Positions 9,101 to 10,588 of a DNA stretch of 10,588 nucleotides are shown here, one piece after another. The translations under genes and the position numbers were made by a program. Source of the stretch: Pigoraptor vietnamica (Eukaryota > Opisthokonta > Filasterea). How positions within the stretch are numbered: the stretch's first letter is position 1; each line of letters starts with the position of its first letter. The notes under the pieces were generated by a model that had not been told where the DNA came from, made no database searches, and saw only the letters and a list, made by a program, of their open reading frames with translations. The stretch is from assembly GCA_943704525.1 (NCBI GenBank), contig CALSCQ010000639.1, positions 1 to 10,588 of the forward strand, given 5' to 3'.

Positions 9101-9620
9101 CAGGCACGCAATGTCCGACACGCCGCAGCCCTCAAGCACGAGGGTGTTCACGGAGGCAAGCTGCGACACGCTCTCCAAAGACCGCGCGCCCAGCACGTCG
9201 ACACAACAGAATCCGGCGACGCATGCCAATTCTTCCATTGGGGCGGGAATAGCGTCAAACGGCAGTCGGTCACCGCAGATGCGGCATTCCTCCTCGATCG
9301 CAAACCCTTCGGCCGCTGAAGCGACGGTTTTCCTCATCTCCCCCTTCCTGCAGCAGTCCTCCACCACCGCGTGAATGGGGAGCGGCGCAAGGGGTCCAAA
9401 GAGGAGGGTGTTGCGCACGAGCGCGCAGAAGGCGGCATTCCGGCCCATGGCGCGCAATATGCGCCGCTTGAGACTGACGGAAACATCGTCCGGCCACAGA
9501 GACACTGCCGCATGGCGCAGCCCACGTAACACGCGCGAGAGGGAGTGGCGGTCGGCGCTGCAAAAGGTACGCGCCAATGTCGCCGAGGGTGTCCAGGGGG
9601 AGGTCGAGAAAGGACGCCAT
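6153..9620 (-). CDS. F-box/LRR protein with ARM/HEAT-like C-terminal half (larger paralogue)
   Basis: The ATG at 9620 gives MASFLDLPLDTLGDIGAYL, the first half of an F-box. The second half, CSADRHSLSRVLRGL then HAAVSLW, is in another frame and joins if one T is dropped from the TTTT run at plus-strand 9562-9565. That gives 10 residues between the F-box Leu and Val, exactly as in the smaller paralogue. About 947 codons then run open to a probable 62-nt intron (6718-6657: GTGGGA donor, ATACTGAAAC, pyrimidine-rich stretch, CAAG). The last exon (6656-6153) ends ELKKLLIL-TAA. The product is about 1134 residues: F-box 7-42; linker with a single CRIC pair near 112; degenerate LRRs ~147-290 (DVSPLAGVQAV, TDVSALFLGRVHSLVL); a possible further repeat near 400; then ~600 residues rich in Leu/Ala helices resembling ARM/HEAT repeats. 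The expected role is a substrate adaptor of a ubiquitin ligase. A start at 9674 is possible but adds only unremarkable residues. Confidence 0.8.
6657..6718 (-). other. Probable 62-nt intron of the larger F-box/LRR gene
   Basis: Frame changes here between the 947-codon open stretch and the final exon. On the minus strand a GTGGGA donor, a branch-site-like ATACTGAAAC about 25 nt before the end, the pyrimidine-rich GGTTATTCTTTGCTTGCC and a CAAG acceptor make a phase-0 intron that restores frame exactly (ATAG then GSWAMQE). The alternative is a missing T in the TTT run at 6669-6671, which would also join the frames and keep about 21 more residues. The 1220-aa ORF that runs on to 5966 without splicing ends in Arg/Ser/Cys-rich sequence unlike the rest and is not the real C-terminus. 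Confidence 0.6.
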
Positions 9621-9705
9621 TTGCGCACACCACATTACGGCAACACATTCGTTTTGCGTGTTGATGTCGAACACTCGAGGGAAGTTCTGCGTCCGGACAG
9701 ATGTG

Positions 9706-9726
9706 ATGACGCATATATGCCGTCAT
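9706..9726. promoter_or_regulatory. Near-perfect 21-bp palindrome with TATA-like core
   Basis: ATGACG, then CATATATG, then C and CGTCAT. The arms are exact inverted copies around a self-complementary CATATATG, with one extra C on the right. The TGACG half-sites resemble bZIP (CRE/ATF) sites. The symmetry and AT-rich centre between two divergent genes would suit a shared promoter core, but this is inferred from pattern only. Confidence 0.4.
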
Positions 9727-9733
9727 GCGCTCC

Positions 9734-9745
9734 CAGCACGTGCTG
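9734..9745. promoter_or_regulatory. CACGTG E-box in a 12-bp palindrome
   Basis: CAGCACGTGCTG reads the same on both strands and is followed at once by an A7 tract. It matches the CACGTG class of bHLH sites, which in animals and fungi include regulators of ribosome-biogenesis genes. It lies about 125 bp upstream of the BOP1 ATG. Confidence 0.42.
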
Positions 9746-9868
9746 CAAAAAAACCGACTCCCCGGCACACACGTCTCTTCATTCGTCCCTGTGCGTGGGA
9801 GTCCCTTCCGCACGCGTAACGTGGCGTGCGCTTTCCTTCATTTCTTGTCGTCCTTTTGGCTCCTAGAA

Positions 9869-10462
9869 ATGAGTGGACGCGCGCGCAAGGGGGCCGCACG
9901 CGCGCCTCCCACACCCTCCACCGGCGCGAATGCCGGCAAGGGTGCGACCCGTGGGACGTCTTCAGCGGCGAATGTGGAAGCGAAGGGGGCTCCGAAGCAG
10001 CCCGCCGTTGCCACGACCGCTGCAAAGTCACAAGAGAACGGAGGGGCGAAGAAGGAACAGATGTCGAAGTCGCGCAAGCGGCCGCTGATCGAGCCTGAAA
10101 CGGAGGAAGGGACGGATCTCTTTCCGGTCGATGCACCTGCGGACGACGAATCGGGCGAGGAAGGAGGGAGCGATGCCGATTCGACAGACTCTGAAGAGAG
10201 CGTGTATAGCGGCCTTGAAGGGGAGTCTGAGGACGAGGATGAAGGCAGCGAAAGTGGGGAGAGCGAGGAGGAGGGAGACGACGGCAGCGACGAAGTGGAC
10301 GCGAGCGGTGATGGCGTGTCGGAGGAGGAAGAGGAAGGAGAGGAAGATCGGGAGGGTGACGTGAAGATGGGCGGGGAAGTGCGAGAGGAGGCGAAGGGTG
10401 CGGGCGTGCCGAAGAAGTACGGCGACATTGACACGGACAGTGACGATTCTTCCGAAGACGAG
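9869..10462 (+). CDS. BOP1: BOP1/ERB1 ribosome biogenesis protein, first exon (partial)
   Basis: The ATG at 9869 opens 198 codons that end in phase 0 at a GTACGT donor (10463). The peptide starts with a basic, Ala/Gly/Lys-rich stretch including a KSRKRP nuclear-localisation-like cluster near residue 70, then becomes extremely acidic. The diagnostic piece is DSEESVYSGLE (about 108-118), nearly identical to DSEESVFSGLE in animal BOP1, followed as there by an Asp/Glu/Ser run and ending DTDSDDSSEDE, the equivalent of the DSSDEED that precedes the conserved BOP1 N-terminal domain. BOP1 (ERB1 in yeast) joins PES1 and WDR12 in the PeBoW complex of the nucleolus, needed for 27S/32S pre-rRNA processing and 60S assembly. 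The conserved domain and WD40 propeller must lie beyond the window. The assignment rests on this exon only. Confidence 0.85.
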
Positions 10463-10475
10463 GTACGTGAGGGAG

Positions 10476-10588
<113 letters not shown>

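Larger units (their letters stand above)
9621..9868. promoter_or_regulatory. Divergent promoter between the larger F-box/LRR gene and BOP1
   Basis: These 248 bp separate two head-to-head ATGs. They hold a 21-bp near-palindrome at 9706-9726 with a CATATATG core, a 12-bp perfect palindrome with CACGTG at 9734-9745, an A7 tract at 9747-9753, and a pyrimidine-rich stretch (9831-9864) just before the BOP1 ATG. That last stretch could be the transcription start or leader of a growth-regulated ribosome-biogenesis gene (inference). Confidence 0.5.

Noticed and set aside
3658-9620. Giant-virus insertion (F-box/LRR gene clusters are common in large DNA viruses)
   Set aside because: No viral hallmark gene is present. 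The genes share GC-rich composition and splice-donor style with flanking eukaryotic genes, and one probably has an intron.
9562-9634. 73-nt intron (GTGTGC donor, TTTTGCAG acceptor) at the 5' end of the larger F-box/LRR gene
   Set aside because: Phase fits, but it would delete the first half of a textbook F-box. A one-base difference keeps the F-box with exact spacing.

Overview
The window looks like a GC-rich nuclear contig from a unicellular eukaryote. It has spliceosomal introns with CAG acceptors, a eukaryote-specific ribosome-biogenesis gene (BOP1/ERB1), an SLC37-like organophosphate transporter and F-box proteins. I cannot place the clade from sequence alone. Both ends are (CA)n/(TG)n tracts of more than 100 bases, so the contig probably stops where the assembler failed. 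Five genes are supported, two of them cut by the ends.

Left to right. (1) The minus-strand first exon of a Kelch-repeat protein (123-315) runs into an intron that begins with the terminal dinucleotide repeat. (2) A 263-bp divergent promoter follows. (3) A complete nine-exon plus-strand gene (579-3444) encodes a 12-helix Major Facilitator protein of the organophosphate:phosphate antiporter (SLC37/GlpT/UhpT) type, 425 residues after splicing. Its introns are 101-430 nt, all start GTG[C/G]G[T/C] and all end CAG. (4) A 213-bp convergent gap holds a 29-bp tandem repeat. (5) A minus-strand F-box/leucine-rich-repeat protein (3658-5368) carries about 18 very regular 19-20-residue repeats. (6) A 784-bp stretch has no recognised gene. 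(7) A second, larger minus-strand F-box/LRR protein (6153-9620) has a long helical, ARM/HEAT-like C-terminal half and probably one 62-nt intron. (8) A 248-bp divergent promoter follows. (9) The first exon of BOP1/ERB1 (9869-10462) splices into an intron that becomes (TG)n and leaves the window.

The genes do not form a pathway. The two F-box/LRR genes are tandem paralogues, probably substrate receptors of SCF-type ubiquitin ligases. The flanking genes are housekeeping (BOP1) and transport.

The points most worth a second look are these. Each F-box/LRR paralogue is interrupted by one apparent +1 shift at a TTTT run, which is either sequence error or +1 ribosomal frameshifting. The 5' splice sites have an unusual G at +3. 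UG-rich tracts lie directly downstream of 5' splice sites, including a minisatellite in transporter intron 1 that reiterates the donor hexamer. The larger paralogue has an F-box-LRR-ARM-like layout. I found no RNA gene, transposon, CRISPR array or clearly novel multi-gene system.
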